Positions 37,411 to 45,788 of a stretch of DNA of 64,000 bases are shown piece by piece; position 1 is the stretch's first letter; each line of letters begins with the position of its first letter. Made by a program: the position numbers and the translations under genes. A model generated the notes under the pieces. That model saw nothing but the letters and a program-made list of their open reading frames with translations. It was not told where the DNA came from and ran no database searches. Origin of the DNA: an uncultured Bacilli bacterium (GTDB taxonomy: Bacteria > Bacillota_I > Bacilli_A > RF39 > UBA660); contig CAKOPK010000001.1 of the NCBI GenBank assembly GCA_934099115.1, forward strand, positions 1-64,000. The letters run 5' to 3'.

Positions 37411-38477
37411 TTATCTCCTTAAATTTTGTATAACTTTTTTTATTATGTTTTTAAATATGTTAATTATACTTACTATTATAACACATATAGTATAATGCAA
37501 CAATATGGATATTGGAAATAAAACAATCGTTTTATACCAGGGCATATTTAAATAAGTGATATATTTATAAAAATGTAGATCAACAAGGAATGAAATCAAA
37601 TAGACACTAAAAGAGCAGTCTGACAAATATGGTATTAATTTATCAGTTATTAATGATGATTTCTTTATATTAAGATTGTAAAAGAAGCAAAATACTAAAC
37701 CAGCAATAATAAAAGTAAATACATTGCCATAATCGCCCATTATTGTCCATGAGAAAGTGTCTCCTTCGCAATAAAAATATGTTAGTAATGTCTGAATAAA
37801 TAATAATAGTATAATATATGTAATATTTTTTATCTTTGGAATTTTTGGTTGATATTCTCGTATATACGCTCCTAAAAAATAGAAAGCTAGAGGGTATTCA
37901 ATTGGAAAATATGTTTTAACAATCAAATTATAGTTCACTTCAAATATTTTATTAAATAATGGATTAATTGTAGAATCAAGTCCACATATTACAACCAAAA
38001 TAATAATTAATATTCTTTTTGATTTTTTTGTTGGGATATTATTATACATTATATTTAAAAAAGGAATTATTAAAAATAGAATAAGATATAATTGTAAATA
38101 CCAAGCATATGGTATTAAACTAAAATTTAAAACCTTTACTAATGTTTCAAGATTAAACATGTTAATATTTAAATAAAATTGATAATAAATTATAAGAATC
38201 ATGCAAACAATTAAATAATCAATTAGAATTCTTAAAATCGATTTATAATGATTTCTATCAATTTTTTATTTTTCTTTAAATAGCCTGTTAATATAATAAA
38301 TAAAGGCACACAAGTAAACATAAGCCAGCGCAACATTGTTAGAAAAAGCAAGAATGGCCCAGCTTTTAAAGTTATGTTCATGTCATAAAAACCGTTTTTA
38401 GACATTGAATGAACACCTATTACCATTAATGTTGCTATAATTCTAACTATATCTAATCCGATGTATCTTTTTTTCAT
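37411..38477 (-). pseudogene. Acyltransferase 3 family gene split by a frameshift
   Basis: Membrane O-acyltransferase (OafA/OatA type) that would add acyl groups to surface sugars. The first frame (38232-38477) holds the start, YIGLDIVRIIATLMVIGVHS, which carries the family His, and runs to TGYLKKNKKL before a TAA. A second frame reads on at once as NHYKSILRILIDYLIVCMIL and continues to 37411 with seven or more helices, PYAWYLQLYLI and the C-terminal YLSDCSFSVYLISF. The frames join at a six-A run near 38261-38266 (T on the plus strand); one extra A would restore a single 350-residue protein. It may be an inactivated gene, a phase-variable one or a sequencing error. Confidence 0.8.
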
Positions 38478-38528
38478 ACTACCAATTTATAGAATCATTC
38501 CAATTCTACCCTTTCTTTTTATCAGCTT

Positions 38529-38942
38529 TTAAATATTTTCTTTATCATTTATAATTTTTTTACTAAATATATAGGATCCTATCGTTAGTACAATCGTTAA
38601 TATAACTTTGCTTATATATAGATTTACCTTTAGTTTATCTACCATTCCGTATAGAAGTATTGTATCTAATCCTAAAAATATTAGTTTCATTATACAAAAA
38701 TTTATAATATTCTTTATTTCTTTTTTCGTATCTTTTATTTCGTGATTGAATGTTAATTTTGCATTAGCAAAGTAAGATATTATAACTACTATTATATATG
38801 ATATAACATTTGCAAGAACATAGTTCCATTTTAATATTTCGACAAATAGTGCTAATAAGCCAAAACTTAGTAGTGTCATTACCCCACCTATTAAAGAAAA
38901 TATTATAAATTCCTTTTGGGTTTTATTTACATATTTGGCCAT
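38529..38942 (-). CDS. GtrA family membrane protein
   Basis: 137 residues, four membrane helices: FIIFSLIGGVMTLLSFGLLAL, a second helix leading to SYFANAKLTFNH (the ANxxxTF motif of GtrA), then two C-terminal helices ending in GSYIFSKKI. A possible flippase or helper for polyprenyl-phosphate sugars; note the UbiA/DPPR-like enzyme and GT-C gene just upstream. It overlaps the preceding GT2 gene by 16 bases with no separate ribosome binding site, so translation is coupled. Confidence 0.85.
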   Translation of the reverse strand: MAKYVNKTQKEFIIFSLIGGVMTLLSFGLLALFVEILKWNYVLANVISYIIVVIISYFANAKLTFNHEIKDTKKEIKNIINFCIMKLIFLGLDTILLYGMVDKLKVNLYISKVILTIVLTIGSYIFSKKIINDKENI

Positions 38943-39937
38943 AATTTACTTAAATCAATCCTTCCATAAATTTTAAAAAATATTTTAGATAATTTTATTT
39001 TGTATAATATATTGGTACCTGATAGTACCATTTTTATTATTTTTCTATCTTTTGTTTTTCTAAATAATTTTAAATACTTATTCTTTTTAAAAGCTGGAAA
39101 TTCTTCTTTTAAAAATTTAAAAGCTTTATTATATTCTATTCCCATGGCTTGTTTTCCAACTTTACAGCCACTTTTTAATAAGTGCCATATCATAGTTCGA
39201 AAAGCAAAATAAGTTAATATTTCTAAGTCTTCATCTGACTTTACAAATCTTTTTAAACTTATTAAATATTCCTGCTCTTTTTCAATACTTCCTTGTTTAA
39301 AAGTAGTAAGTGTTGTGTGAGAAATGGATGTAGGATTAACAATATAATTATAACCTGCTAGTTCTTTACATTTAAAGTTTGGTTTATTTAAAATAATTGC
39401 TGCTTGAAACATAATATCTTCTAATACTTTGCCATAGGGTAGAGTTATATTATTTTTTTCTAACCATTCTCTATTATAAAGCTTTCCTGATGAGCTTATA
39501 TTTTGCCATAAAATATTTTTGGGATCTTTAAATATTCTTGTATATAATATATTTCCATCAGAACTAACTTTTTTTAAACCGGCTGCTACTACATCTATTT
39601 TATTTTTTTTAGTAATTCCTTGTAACATTTTTTCTATATAATCTGAATCTATTGTATCATCACAATCTAGAAACATTACATAGTCTCCATTTGCAAATTT
39701 TAAGCCTTCGTTTTTGGCTCCTCCTGGGCCATTATTTGTTTTACTAATCACAGGAATTATTTTAGGCTTTTTTATATTTTTTTCTAATTCTTTAATTAGA
39801 TTTACACTATTATCTTTTGATTTATCGTCTACTATAATTATTTCTACGTTTTTATAAGTTTGATTAACTACACAATCTACGCATTTTTTTAAGTATTTTT
39901 CGCCATTATAACATGGTATTATCACCGATACTAACAT
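38927..39937 (-). CDS. GT2 family glycosyltransferase
   Basis: 336 residues. GT-A domain at the N-terminus: VSVIIPCYNGEKYLKKCVDCV, VDDKSKDNS, GPGGAKNEGLKFANGDYVMFLDCDDTID with the metal DCDD, and LYNREWLEKNNITLP. The C-terminal half is basic and helical, as in capsule transferases that add one sugar to a lipid-linked chain. Overlaps the upstream GT-C gene by 7 bases and the downstream GtrA gene by 16. Sugar and linkage cannot be told from sequence. Confidence 0.88.
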   Translation of the reverse strand: MLVSVIIPCYNGEKYLKKCVDCVVNQTYKNVEIIIVDDKSKDNSVNLIKELEKNIKKPKIIPVISKTNNGPGGAKNEGLKFANGDYVMFLDCDDTIDSDYIEKMLQGITKKNKIDVVAAGLKKVSSDGNILYTRIFKDPKNILWQNISSSGKLYNREWLEKNNITLPYGKVLEDIMFQAAIILNKPNFKCKELAGYNYIVNPTSISHTTLTTFKQGSIEKEQEYLISLKRFVKSDEDLEILTYFAFRTMIWHLLKSGCKVGKQAMGIEYNKAFKFLKEEFPAFKKNKYLKLFRKTKDRKIIKMVLSGTNILYKIKLSKIFFKIYGRIDLSKLWPNM

Positions 39938-41457
39938 TCTTTTTCCCTCTTTCTTAGTTCTAAACTACTAGCTGCTAAAAAACAAATTGGTCCAAATATT
40001 AAAGCCTTATATCTAGGTTGTACTCCGCCAAACACTAAAATGCAAGTATATCCAATGATAATTAACGAACTAATAAAAATCATAAAGTTTCTTTTTTTAG
40101 AACGTAACTCTTTTATTAAAGCTACAATAATTAAGAAAAATAACATAGACATATAGCCATTTGCTATATAATTATAAATTTTTAAATAATTATCAGATAT
40201 TTTTTGATCATATATTGCATCATTGCTATGATTTGCTATAGTAAATAAATCATACTCATTGTAATATGCGATAAAGAATTTTTGCCATAATATACTAGGT
40301 AAATATGGTAAATTATTAATAAATTGGTCTTTTGCTATACTTTTTACTTCTTCAATAGATTTTTCCACATCATTATTATTTTTTGCTAAAATATAATCAT
40401 AAATATCATTGGCTGGTTTGGAATTATATTGCTTTTTCTCATCAATAGAATAACCCCATAATAAATATAAGCTTGTTGCATCCACTACCTTTGTATTCGT
40501 TTTTTTCTCAACTACTTTATATAATATTTTATTTTCTATATTTAAAGCTAAAAAACAAATTAGAATAAAAGCTAGGCAATATATAAGGCTTGATTTTAAA
40601 TATTTTTTTCTTGTTTCTTTTTCTGTTAATATATTCGTAAAGCATAATATTTCGGCACATATAAATACTAATATGCCAAAAATAGATAACGGTTTAAATA
40701 AATTAATCAAACATACACACAAAATATTTAAAATAGAAAATATTATTACTTCTTTTTTCTTTTCATTTTTTCTATAATAGACTATTTTTGACCATGTTAA
40801 GAGCCACAGTGTAATTAAAAATATAGATAAATGGTCTGGTGTAGTTATATTACTATATATAATATGAGATGGAAAAAGCGTAAATAATAATATTGCAAAA
40901 ATACCTGTTCGTTTAGAAAAGCTATTTTTACATGTAAAATATAAGGCAATACTGGTAAGAGTAAATAATATCCAATTTAATATTTTTATATTCATAATAT
41001 TTTCTCCAAAAATATTATATATGACAGACACTACTTGCATATATGGATACCAAGCCGGGAAAGTACTATAATATGTTTGGTAAAAACTATTATCCGCTAC
41101 AGAATTTCTTTTCGCAAATATTCCTGTATCTTTTAGATGATATACTGCATGTGGTGTTGCAAAATCAGATATTGGTACACTTTTCATTATTTGATCAGTT
41201 CCAATTCTTAAAGCAAGGCCTAAAACTATTATTAATATAACAGAAATAATTTCAGCATATTTATTTTCTAATTTTATTTTTTTAATTATAATATATACTA
41301 TTAGTATTAATAGAGCATATGCTACTATTATACCAAAAGTCATTCTTCTACTTAATTCATATATACTTTGAAGTGGTAAAATAAAGACTGCTATACTCAT
41401 TATTATCATTAATATTAAGAAAGCATTTTGAGTAAATCTATTTAATTTTTTTATCAT
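39931..41457 (-). CDS. Polytopic GT-C-like glycosyltransferase
   Basis: 508 residues with about 11 membrane helices. After two helices comes a large outside loop with SDFATPHAVYHLK, whose Asp fits the GT-C catalytic position, then FPAWYPYMQ and helices with FPSHIIYSNITTPD. Such enzymes use polyprenyl-phosphate sugars outside the cell. AGGAGG precedes the ATG and lies within the last codons of the UbiA-like gene. Its place between the UbiA/DPPR-like and GtrA-like genes suggests use of that lipid-linked pentose, but this is inferred. Confidence 0.75.
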   Translation of the reverse strand: MIKKLNRFTQNAFLILMIIMSIAVFILPLQSIYELSRRMTFGIIVAYALLILIVYIIIKKIKLENKYAEIISVILIIVLGLALRIGTDQIMKSVPISDFATPHAVYHLKDTGIFAKRNSVADNSFYQTYYSTFPAWYPYMQVVSVIYNIFGENIMNIKILNWILFTLTSIALYFTCKNSFSKRTGIFAILLFTLFPSHIIYSNITTPDHLSIFLITLWLLTWSKIVYYRKNEKKKEVIIFSILNILCVCLINLFKPLSIFGILVFICAEILCFTNILTEKETRKKYLKSSLIYCLAFILICFLALNIENKILYKVVEKKTNTKVVDATSLYLLWGYSIDEKKQYNSKPANDIYDYILAKNNNDVEKSIEEVKSIAKDQFINNLPYLPSILWQKFFIAYYNEYDLFTIANHSNDAIYDQKISDNYLKIYNYIANGYMSMLFFLIIVALIKELRSKKRNFMIFISSLIIIGYTCILVFGGVQPRYKALIFGPICFLAASSLELRKREKEC

Positions 41458-41458
41458 G

Positions 41459-42304
41459 TTAGCCTCCTATATATATAGTTCCAAAAAGAATGATGGAGAA
41501 AATAAACAGAAGAACTAATAAAGAATAATTATTTAGTATTACTTCTACAGGATCTCCATAATTATCATTTTCTACTATCATACTATATTTCATACAAGTA
41601 ATAATAGCTAAGGGTACTGTCCATATTAAATACTTATTTGGACTGGCATTACACCATAAAGAATAAAAGGCAATTGTCAGTGTTAAACAAAGATACATGT
41701 TTTTATCTAAGAAATCCACACTATAATATTCTAGTACTTTTCGAGTTTTTGCTCCATTCTTTTTGGTTTCATTTCTTCTTTTTCCTAAAGCTAAATAATA
41801 GGGAACAGATATTACTGTTAAAAGTAACCAATTGGATACAGAAATGTTAATTAAATACGAACCATAGAGTACTCTAGTTAAAAAACCTAATACAATTATT
41901 GTAATATCAACTAGAGGTATTTCTTTTAACTTTAAGCTATAGGCAATATTCATTATTATATAAAATAAGATGAAAGCAAAACCATCTGGATTTTTAGTTA
42001 ATAATTGGAATAATAAAGCCAAAACAAATGTTATAATAGATAGAATAATAGCATTTTTAACTGATACTCTACCAGATGCTATTGGTCTATTCTTTTTTAC
42101 TGAATGTTTTTTATCTTTTTCTTTGTCTTTTATGTCATTAATTATATAAATGGTTGAGGCTGCCATATCAAAACTTAGGAAGCCTAAAAAGGCTATTTTT
42201 AATAGTGAAATATCAAAAAGTTTTCCGGAAAATATTATAGGTAGAAAAATAAGAAAGTTTTTTATATAGTGTTTTGGTCTCATTAATTTTATGTAATCTT
42301 TCAT
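41459..42304 (-). CDS. UbiA family prenyltransferase, DPPR synthase-like
   Basis: 281 residues, about nine helices. MRPKHYIKNFLIFLPIIFSG at the start and the Asp-rich NDIKDKEKDKKHSVKKNRPIASG are hallmarks of the UbiA branch containing decaprenyl-phosphate phosphoribosyltransferase (Rv3806c), which joins polyprenyl phosphate with PRPP. A second Asp-rich loop is around VENDNYGDPVE. The product would be polyprenyl-phosphoryl-ribose-5-phosphate. No DprE1/DprE2 or phosphatase gene is visible in the window, so ribose rather than arabinose could be the final sugar. Overlaps the upstream TagA-like gene by four bases. Confidence 0.85.
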   Translation of the reverse strand: MKDYIKLMRPKHYIKNFLIFLPIIFSGKLFDISLLKIAFLGFLSFDMAASTIYIINDIKDKEKDKKHSVKKNRPIASGRVSVKNAIILSIITFVLALLFQLLTKNPDGFAFILFYIIMNIAYSLKLKEIPLVDITIIVLGFLTRVLYGSYLINISVSNWLLLTVISVPYYLALGKRRNETKKNGAKTRKVLEYYSVDFLDKNMYLCLTLTIAFYSLWCNASPNKYLIWTVPLAIITCMKYSMIVENDNYGDPVEVILNNYSLLVLLFIFSIILFGTIYIGG

Positions 42305-43029
42305 TTTTTCTTAGCTTCCTTTCTAATCTGTAATATAAATTTTACATTATTATTCCAAAATCTTTTTATTCTTTTTGGCTCTTTTATAAGTCTATATAAC
42401 CATTCTATGTTTAACTTTTGAAATACTTTTGGGGCTCTTTTTTTGGTTCCACTTAAAACATCTAATGAACCTCCAACACCAACAAAAATCCCCTTATCAA
42501 AATTACTTAAATATTTATATATTAATTTCTCTTGAGCTGGTATTCCTAATGCTACTAAAACAACATCTGGCTTTTTTTTGATTATTTTTTTATATTCTGC
42601 TTCTTTATTTTCTACATATCCATTTGTTAATCCTGCTATTTTAATATTTGGATAGTTTTTGATAATCTTTTCTTTTAAGGCTTCTAATACTTCTTGTTTG
42701 GAGCCAAAGAAATATACACTTTTTTTATAATCGTTAGCATATTCTAAAAGTTTTTCCGCTATTTCTACTCCTGGTATTCTTTCTTTAACATCAATATTAA
42801 ACATTTTTGCAGCTTTTACAACACCTATACCATCTGGTACAACAATTACGTTTTTATCTAATATCATTTCAGAAATTTCTTCATCGATAGTAGCATAATT
42901 AAATGTTTCTGGATTAGCTGTAATAATAAATTCTTTTTTGTTATTTTTTAAGGCTTCTTTAATTTTTTTATAAAATGCTTCTTGTTCTTTAATATAAAGC
43001 TTTTTAAAATATCGATAATATTTTGACAT
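42301..43029 (-). CDS. tagA: WecG/TagA/CpsF family glycosyltransferase
   Basis: 242 residues, GT26 fold. Family blocks: FIITANPETFNYA, NVIVVPDGIGVVKAAK, ERIPGVEIAEKLLEYA, VYFFGSKQEVLEALKEKI, and PDVVLVALGIPAQEKLI, ending at GVGGSLDVLSGTKKRAPKVFQKLNIEWLYRLIKEP. TagA adds ManNAc from UDP-ManNAc to GlcNAc-PP-undecaprenol. The UDP-ManNAc maker (36301) and the TagO-like initiator (50274) are in the same cluster. AAGGAGGTG precedes the ATG. The exact acceptor and sugar are inferred. Confidence 0.88.
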   Translation of the reverse strand: MSKYYRYFKKLYIKEQEAFYKKIKEALKNNKKEFIITANPETFNYATIDEEISEMILDKNVIVVPDGIGVVKAAKMFNIDVKERIPGVEIAEKLLEYANDYKKSVYFFGSKQEVLEALKEKIIKNYPNIKIAGLTNGYVENKEAEYKKIIKKKPDVVLVALGIPAQEKLIYKYLSNFDKGIFVGVGGSLDVLSGTKKRAPKVFQKLNIEWLYRLIKEPKRIKRFWNNNVKFILQIRKEAKKK

Positions 43030-43031
43030 TT

Positions 43032-44090
43032 TTACACCTCCTTGTTGGTAAATAATTTATTTAATTCTTTTGTTATATTTTCGTTATATTCTTTTAAATC
43101 ATTAAATTCTTTTTTTCCTTTTTTTTGATAATCTTTTAAATATAATAATACATCTTCTGTTCCTTTTATTGGAGGGCAATATTTTTCCAAATGTTTTGGT
43201 ATTAATATATCTAAACCTACAGACATAGCTTCTAATATTACCATTCCTTGACCTTCATAGCGGCTTGATAAGTAGAATAAATCCATTTCTTTTAAGTATT
43301 TAAAAGGGTTTTTTTGATTTCCTAAAAAAGATACTTTATCTTCTATTAAAAGTTCTTTTGTTAATGTTAGAAGATTATCTTTTTCTGGTCCATCACCAAT
43401 GACATATAAATGAAAGTCATCTCTAAACTCGCTTAGCTCTTTTATGTTTTTAAGCATTATATCGATTCCTTTTTGATGGCATAATCTTCCTACTGTTACT
43501 ATATTTAACTTACTTTTATCTGTTTTTAATTCACATTTCTCTTGCATTTTCTTTTTTATTTCTGCAGTATCTATATAATTGGGAATTACGTTATATTCTT
43601 TTTCTGGATAATTTTCTAATGTTTTAAAAGCATCTAAGGCTCCTTTAGAAACGGCATTATAAGAATCAAAATACTTATATTTGGCTTTAAAGAAGAAGTG
43701 TAATATTCGATATTTTGGTTCTTCTTTTAATTTTATTGGTATATCATTATGAATCCATATTGCTTTCTTTTTACTGTTGGCTTTTAAAGCACCTATGGCA
43801 GTTGCCATTTGATAACTATCAAAATCAATAGATATATCATATTCTTTTTTAAGTACTTTTGGTTTATATAAATTATATGCTAATTTAAAAGGAATAAAAT
43901 TTAATAATTTAGATGGTTTTTCTAAATATATAATATTTACATTTTTAGGGGTATCATAAAAATTATCAGTATTAAATAAATATAAGTCTACATTATATTT
44001 ATTAAAATTCATATTTTTTAACATGTTTACTATTGATTTTTGAATACCTCCTACTTTTAGATTATCGGTAAATATTGCAATATTTTTCAT
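43032..44090 (-). CDS. GT4 family glycosyltransferase
   Basis: 352 residues, GT-B fold. The N-terminal domain starts IAIFTDNLKVGGIQKSIVNML; the C-terminal domain has KLNIVTVGRLCHQKGIDIML, DFHLYVIGDGPEKDNLL, VSFLGNQKNPFKYLKEMDLFYLSSRYEGQGMVILEAM with the donor-binding E-x7-E motif. Typical retaining transferase using a nucleotide sugar for capsule or teichoic acid side chains. Two bases upstream of tagA. The IS110 element lies directly upstream and may have separated it from its original promoter. Confidence 0.9.
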   Translation of the reverse strand: MKNIAIFTDNLKVGGIQKSIVNMLKNMNFNKYNVDLYLFNTDNFYDTPKNVNIIYLEKPSKLLNFIPFKLAYNLYKPKVLKKEYDISIDFDSYQMATAIGALKANSKKKAIWIHNDIPIKLKEEPKYRILHFFFKAKYKYFDSYNAVSKGALDAFKTLENYPEKEYNVIPNYIDTAEIKKKMQEKCELKTDKSKLNIVTVGRLCHQKGIDIMLKNIKELSEFRDDFHLYVIGDGPEKDNLLTLTKELLIEDKVSFLGNQKNPFKYLKEMDLFYLSSRYEGQGMVILEAMSVGLDILIPKHLEKYCPPIKGTEDVLLYLKDYQKKGKKEFNDLKEYNENITKELNKLFTNKEV

Positions 44091-44116
44091 AGTTAACTAA
44101 CATTCCTTTCTATCGT

Positions 44117-44136
44117 CCTTTCAGTCCTCTGAAAGG
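44117..44136. repeat. Short perfect hairpin next to the IS110 element
   Basis: CCTTTCA and TGAAAGG pair perfectly around a six-base loop, between the GT4 gene start and the left outer repeat of the IS110 element. No T-run follows, so it does not look like a terminator. IS110/IS1111 elements often insert near structured repeats; this could be part of the target. Confidence 0.5.
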
Positions 44137-44148
44137 CACAAATTGTAT

Positions 44149-44178
44149 TGAAATAAATAATTAAATTTTCAATACGCA
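44149..44178. repeat. Outer inverted repeat, left
   Basis: Thirty bases, starting TGAAATAAATAATTAAATT and ending ACGCA, matching about 25 positions of the inverted sequence at 45750-45779. It also carries the -35 region of the presumed bridge-RNA promoter. Confidence 0.6.
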
Positions 44179-44194
44179 TCATTTATTGTATAAT
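44166..44194 (+). promoter_or_regulatory. Promoter at the IS110 left end
   Basis: TTTTCA (44166-44171) and TATAAT (44189-44194) are 17 bases apart. Transcription would start near 44201 and run through the non-coding left part into the transposase gene. Confidence 0.55.
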
Positions 44195-44199
44195 AATAA

Positions 44200-44421
44200 A
44201 CTGTTATTGGGCGTACTACAGAGCACGGCGAGGTGAGTGGTGTTAAAGTATAACTTTAAACCCGTATAGTTATATGTGTCAATTATTCTCGGTGTACAAA
44301 TGAGTGTTGCCTTTATTGAGCACGGAACCTTATCTATGTGAAAACCATTTCTTGTTATTTTCTAGTTGAGAATTTTCAGTCAAAGCCCTTTAACAAAATA
44401 TTTTTAGAAAGGAAAATTTTT
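44200..44421 (+). ncRNA. Presumed IS110 bridge RNA region
   Basis: About 220 non-coding bases between the promoter and the transposase ribosome binding site, far more GC-rich than the surroundings and rich in potential stems. One is a perfect 7-base-pair stem TTAAAGT/ACTTTAA with a three-base loop (about 44248-44264). In the IS110 group (IS621 is the studied case) this region makes a bridge RNA whose two loops pair with donor and target DNA and guide the recombinase. The RNA ends and loops cannot be set by eye; the position, length and promoter are the evidence. Confidence 0.55.
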
Positions 44422-45664
44422 ATGTTAAAGATTGTTAACAGAAATTGTGCGGGAATTGATGTTCACAAAAAAATTATTGTTGTAACTATCGCTAAAACGA
44501 ATGAACATGACATTACTGACTACCAAACTAAATCATTTAATACATTTACTGAAGACCTGATAAAATGTCGTGATTGGTTAATTTCTAACGGTACTCTAGA
44601 TGTCTGTATGGAATCTACTGGTAAGTATTGGATTCCTGTATTTAATATTTTAGAAGAAAAATGCAAATGTATTATTACTCATCCTAAATATGTTAGAACA
44701 ATACCCGGAAAGAAAACCGACAAGAAAGATTCAATTTGGATTGCAGATATGTTTAAACACGGTTTAGTCGAACCTTCATTCATGCCACCAGCAGATATAA
44801 GACAATTAAGAGATCTGATGAGATATAGAAATAAACTAATTAATATTCGTTCTGGCGAAAAAAATAGATTTCAAAATTCTCTTACTATGTCTAATGTTCA
44901 AATTGCTAATGTTGTAACAGATGTTTTTTGGAAAACATCACAATCAATACTAAAGTTAATGCTTTCTAACCCAAACTTAACCTTAGAAGATATTACACCA
45001 TTACTTCGTAAAAATTTGAAATCATCACCTGAAGAGATTTTGAAATCTATAAATGGTAATTTTGATGAGTCTCAATCATCAAAAATGAATATTGTTCTAA
45101 AACATTATGATTCAATTAACGAATGCATTAATGAATTGGAAGAACAAATTTTAAAACTTGCAATTCAATATTCAACTGAAATTAATCTTCTTTTAACAAT
45201 TCCTGGTATAAAAGAAATATCAGCGATATTTATTATAGCAGAAATTGGTACAAATATGAATACTTTTATCGATGACAAGCATCTTTGTTCTTGGGCTGGT
45301 CTTACTCCTAGATGTAATGAATCTGCCAAGAAAAAGAAGTCTGTTAGAATTACTAAAGCAGGAATTTATATCAAACCTTTACTTGTTCAATGTGCCTTAT
45401 GTGCCATTAAAGATAAATCTTGCCCCTATATTAAAGCCAGATATAAGACGACGTGGTCATAAGAAAGCTATCATTGCTATTGCAAGATTATTACTCACAA
45501 GTATTTATCATATTTTACTTACTGGTGAAGTTTTTGATTATCAAAGATTTGAAAATCTTATGGATAGAAATTTTAAATCTCATAAAAATATTCAAAATAC
45601 CCCAGAAGAAATGATTTCTTATTTAACTAATTTAGGTTACAACATTACTTTGCAGAATACCTAA
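44422..45664 (+). pseudogene. IS110 transposase (DEDD recombinase) with a frameshift
   Basis: Starts at ATG 44422 (MLKIVNRNCAGIDVHKK) with AGAAAGGA upstream. DEDD residues are visible: Asp in GIDVHKK, Glu in MESTGKYW, the two Asp in DKKDSIWIADM. The C-terminal transposase_20 part has LLTIPGIKEISAIFIIAEIG, SWAGLTPRCNESAKKKK (catalytic Ser region) and ITKAG. At about 45440-45450 the frame breaks: the first frame stops at 45462, while RRRGHKKAIIAIARLLLTSIYHILLTGE goes on in the +1 frame to 45664. Joined, it has the normal length of about 410 residues. It may be inactive, or made by a frameshift. Confidence 0.85.
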
Positions 45665-45719
45665 TAACAGTTTACTATTTCAAAGAACGATTTATTTTAT
45701 AGTCTTCATTGACTTCCAT

Positions 45720-45743
45720 GTTCAAAAAATGCTATTTTTGAAC
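45720..45743 (+). repeat. Hairpin in the IS110 right end
   Basis: GTTCAAAAA and TTTTTGAAC pair around a six-base loop, between the inner and outer right repeats. It may end the transposase transcript or be part of the right-end structure. Confidence 0.45.
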
Positions 45744-45749
45744 TCCTTT

Positions 45750-45779
45750 TGCGTGTTTCAATTTAATTATTTTTTTCAA
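45750..45779. repeat. Outer inverted repeat, right
   Basis: Starts TGCGTGTTTCAATTTAATTA; its complement matches the left repeat at 44149-44178 apart from a few substitutions and one indel. Confidence 0.6.
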
Positions 45780-45788
45780 CCTTTACCT

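Larger units (their letters stand above)
44149..45779 (+). mobile_element. IS110-family insertion sequence
   Basis: A DEDD transposase gene with about 230 non-coding bases on its left and about 115 on its right, sitting between a GT4 and a GT32 gene of the glycopolymer cluster. The limits I give are the outer imperfect inverted repeats (44149-44178 and 45750-45779); a 12-base perfect inverted repeat lies inside (44197-44208 and 45663-45674). The true ends could lie at either pair, since IS110 elements usually have no or only subterminal repeats. It is the only apparently near-intact mobile element in the window and is on the strand opposite to the cluster. Confidence 0.75.
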
